Positions 58,140-60,378 of a stretch of DNA of 60,378 nt are shown one piece after another; positions within the stretch are counted from its first letter, which is position 1; each line of letters opens with the position of its first letter. The notes beneath the pieces are model-generated. The model was given only the letters and a program-made list of their open reading frames with translations, had not been told where the DNA came from and did not search any database. Source of the DNA: Tissierella sp. (GTDB taxonomy: Bacteria > Bacillota > Clostridia > Tissierellales > Tissierellaceae); assembly GCA_012735585.1 (NCBI GenBank), contig JAAYGX010000118.1, forward strand, positions 1-60,378. Reading direction: 5' to 3'. The position numbers and the translations under genes were made by a program.

Positions 58140-58469
58140 ATGTCTTTAAATATAGAAGTTAAATTTGATAAAGATAATAATCAATTAGTTGTAATACCTG
58201 ATGGAGACTTAGATATATATACATCTAACAAATTTAAAGAAAAAGTTATGAATAATTTTGATAGAAATCAAGGAGATATATTTATTAAGGGTTCTAAACT
58301 ACAATATATAGATAGTACGGGACTGGGTGCTTTAATAAGTATTCTAAAAAAGGTTAAAGAAACAAAAAATGAAATATTCATTTCAGATCTTAAACCAAAT
58401 ATCAGGAAACTTTTTGATATTACTGAATTAGATAAACTATTCACTATTAGGGGTGAAGGTGATGAATAA
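58140..58469 (+). CDS. Anti-sigma factor antagonist (STAS domain, RsbV/SpoIIAA-like)
   Basis: 109-residue STAS protein. Target Ser is in YIDSTGLGALISIL. It would bind the anti-sigma encoded next and free the sigma factor. First gene of a three-gene unit; AAGGGGGT precedes the ATG. Confidence 0.92.
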   Translation: MSLNIEVKFDKDNNQLVVIPDGDLDIYTSNKFKEKVMNNFDRNQGDIFIKGSKLQYIDSTGLGALISILKKVKETKNEIFISDLKPNIRKLFDITELDKLFTIRGEGDE

Positions 58470-58827
58470 AGACAATATTTATTTGAGTATACCTTGCAAG
58501 CCTGATTATATAAGTTTGGTAAGGCTTACTACCTCATCAATTGCCCATAATCTGAATTTAAGCATTGATGAAATTGAAGATATTAAGGTTTGTATAGGTG
58601 AAGCATGTATTAATGTTATCAACCAAAAAAACAAAGATGAAATTTCAATTGAATTTGAGGTAGACGAAGATAAGTTAAGAATAAAAGTAAAAGATGTTTT
58701 AGAAGCTATAACAAATGACTCAGATAGTTTCAAAGAATCCGAATTAGGGCTATTAATAATTAAATCCTTAATGGATGAAGTTGGATTTACTGATCAAGGT
58801 ATAGATATGGTTAAATATATTGAATAA
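58462..58827 (+). CDS. Anti-sigma factor (RsbW-like GHKL), degenerate ATP site
   Basis: 121-residue RsbW/SpoIIAB-type protein: PDYISLVRLTTSSIA and GEACINVIN (N box) are RsbW-like. The G1 box that is usually DxGxG reads VKDVLEAITND and has no glycine, and the G2 box reads ELGLLIIKSLMDEV with one Gly fewer. Sigma binding may persist without normal kinase activity. ATG at 58462 overlaps the antagonist stop by eight bases. Confidence 0.85.
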   Translation: MNKDNIYLSIPCKPDYISLVRLTTSSIAHNLNLSIDEIEDIKVCIGEACINVINQKNKDEISIEFEVDEDKLRIKVKDVLEAITNDSDSFKESELGLLIIKSLMDEVGFTDQGIDMVKYIE

Positions 58828-58839
58828 AGGATGGTAGTC

Positions 58840-59634
58840 ATGGCAAAGGGTAACTACTATGATGCAGAAGATAAAAAGAATATGGAAAAAGAAGAGATTA
58901 GAGCCCTTTTTAGAAAGTATAAAGAAGACAATGATAAAGAGACTCGTGATATATTGATTGAGAAACATATATATATAGCAGAGATATTATCAAAAAAATA
59001 TTCCAATAGGGGTATAGATTATGATGATATTTTCCAAGTAGCATGTATCGGTCTTATTTATGCAATAGATAGATTTGATATTGATAAGGGTTATGAATTT
59101 TCTAGTTTTGCTACACCTACCATTATAGGAGAAATTAAAAAATACTTTAGAGATAAGGGCTGGACAATTAGAGTGCCTAGAAGAATACAAGAGTTATCAA
59201 AGAAGATAAATAATTCTAAGGTACACTTAAGCCAAACATTACAAAGATCCCCAACAGTAGAAGATATAGCACAATATTTAGATTGTAGTGAAGAAGAAGT
59301 GCTGGAAGCAATGGAGGCAAGTAAGGTATATACACCACAGTCCCTAGATATTACTTTTGATTCAAATAATGATGATAAAGATATAAACTTAGCTGAATTG
59401 ATAGGTGAAGAAGATCATTATTTTAGTAAAGTAGAAAATAGTGATTTCTTAGTTAAAACTATGAACATTTTAAATAAGGTAGAAAAACAGATACTAGTTG
59501 AAAGGTATTTCAACAAGAAAACTCAAGTATCCATAGCGGAATCATTAGATATTTCACAGATGACAGTATCCAGGATTGAAAAGAGAATACTTGAAAAACT
59601 TAGAATAGAAGCCGAGAAAACATTGATTATATAG
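58840..59634 (+). CDS. Sigma-70 family factor, SigB/SigF/SigG type
   Basis: 264-residue alternative sigma factor. Region 2 RGIDYDDIFQVACIGLIYAI and YEFSSFATPTIIGEIKKYFR, region 3 with VPRRIQELSKKIN, region 4 helix-turn-helix TQVSIAESLDISQMTVSRIE. The gene order antagonist / anti-sigma / sigma fits rsbV-rsbW-sigB or spoIIA. The RsbW-like anti-sigma sequence favours SigB type, but this is not certain. ATG at 58840 follows AAGGATGG. Confidence 0.9.
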   Translation: MAKGNYYDAEDKKNMEKEEIRALFRKYKEDNDKETRDILIEKHIYIAEILSKKYSNRGIDYDDIFQVACIGLIYAIDRFDIDKGYEFSSFATPTIIGEIKKYFRDKGWTIRVPRRIQELSKKINNSKVHLSQTLQRSPTVEDIAQYLDCSEEEVLEAMEASKVYTPQSLDITFDSNNDDKDINLAELIGEEDHYFSKVENSDFLVKTMNILNKVEKQILVERYFNKKTQVSIAESLDISQMTVSRIEKRILEKLRIEAEKTLII

Positions 59635-59671
59635 ATAAAGTAACTTTAAAATAAAAGATTTTAAAAAAGTG

Positions 59672-59700
59672 TTGACTTAAGTTTAAAAACAGTGTATAGT
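59672..59700 (+). promoter_or_regulatory. rRNA promoter P1
   Basis: TTGACT, 17-base spacer, TATAGT, with an A+T-rich tract just upstream that may act as an UP element. Confidence 0.88.
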
Positions 59701-59767
59701 ATTAAAAGTTGGCTCTAAGAGATTTCAAGAGCTCAACAAAAGAAATAAAAAAACTTTAAAAAAGTAG

Positions 59768-59797
59768 TTGACATAACTTAAGAAAGTATGTTATACT
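59768..59797 (+). promoter_or_regulatory. rRNA promoter P2
   Basis: Consensus TTGACA, 17-18-base spacer, TTATACT. An A-rich run upstream (59739-59764) resembles an UP element and repeats the sequence upstream of P1. A leader of about 160 bases leads to 16S; no gene is seen in it. Confidence 0.9.
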
Positions 59798-59962
59798 AAG
59801 TAAGTCGCCTCAGAGAGACAAGCAGTGAGCGAGTCCAAGAGAGCAGACATGAACCTTTGATAATTAAACAGTGTGAAGTACTTTGAATTAAAATATAGTA
59901 ACACACATGATAATGACAATATGTCATAAGTCAGCAAACGAATAATGAGCTTTATCAAATTT

Positions 59963-60378
<416 letters not shown>

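Overview
This is a low-G+C, Gram-positive (Firmicutes) chromosome segment carrying the replication origin. The gene order rpmH-rnpA-yidD-yidC-khpB-mnmE-mnmG-rsmG-noc on one side and dnaA-dnaN-rlbA-recF-remB-gyrB-gyrA on the other is the classic firmicute origin. Anaerobe-type gene content and the partial 16S rRNA at the right end suggest a Clostridia/Tissierellia bacterium, perhaps Tissierella-like. The genus cannot be fixed from the sequence alone. Most genes left of about 48.8 kb are on the minus strand and all genes right of it are on the plus strand, so transcription follows the two replication forks.

Left accessory part (0-12 kb): fabF, a MATE exporter, a GyrI-like protein, an M20 amidohydrolase, AzlCD, a P-loop kinase, a PAS-GGDEF cyclase, a DUF2200 protein, a cyclase-family hydrolase and rlmH. 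It ends with a small redox operon (marR, a frameshifted FMN-binding gene, a flavodoxin) behind a perfect 34-bp palindrome that overlaps its promoter.

Cell-envelope part (12-36 kb): tpx, then htrA-walJ and the WalRK system (walR-walK-unknown-yycH-yycI). yycH is broken by one in-frame TAA. Divergent from walR is a P-type cation ATPase behind a yybP-ykoY (manganese) riboswitch. Then come a thioesterase, a subtilase, a YgjP-like peptidase, a secreted 5'-nucleotidase with LysM and a glutamine-use unit (glutaminase, sigma-54 activator, AGCS symporter) with a good -24/-12 promoter. A LysM-G5-M23 peptidase follows, and a perfect WalR box sits at its predicted transcription start.

Origin part (36-58 kb): lipid kinase, DUF4446, a class V aminotransferase, an ASCH protein, a cyclodeaminase-like protein, parB-parA, a small unknown, noc, and the rsmG-mnmG-mnmE and khpB-to-rpmH operons. 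Three parS or parS-like palindromes flank parB and noc. Two DnaA-box clusters bracket dnaA. The second is followed by DnaA-trio repeats and an AT-rich tract, which looks like the unwinding site.

Right end (58-60.4 kb): an RsbV/RsbW/SigB-like partner-switching module whose anti-sigma lacks part of its ATP site, then tandem rRNA promoters and the first ~416 bases of a 16S rRNA gene.
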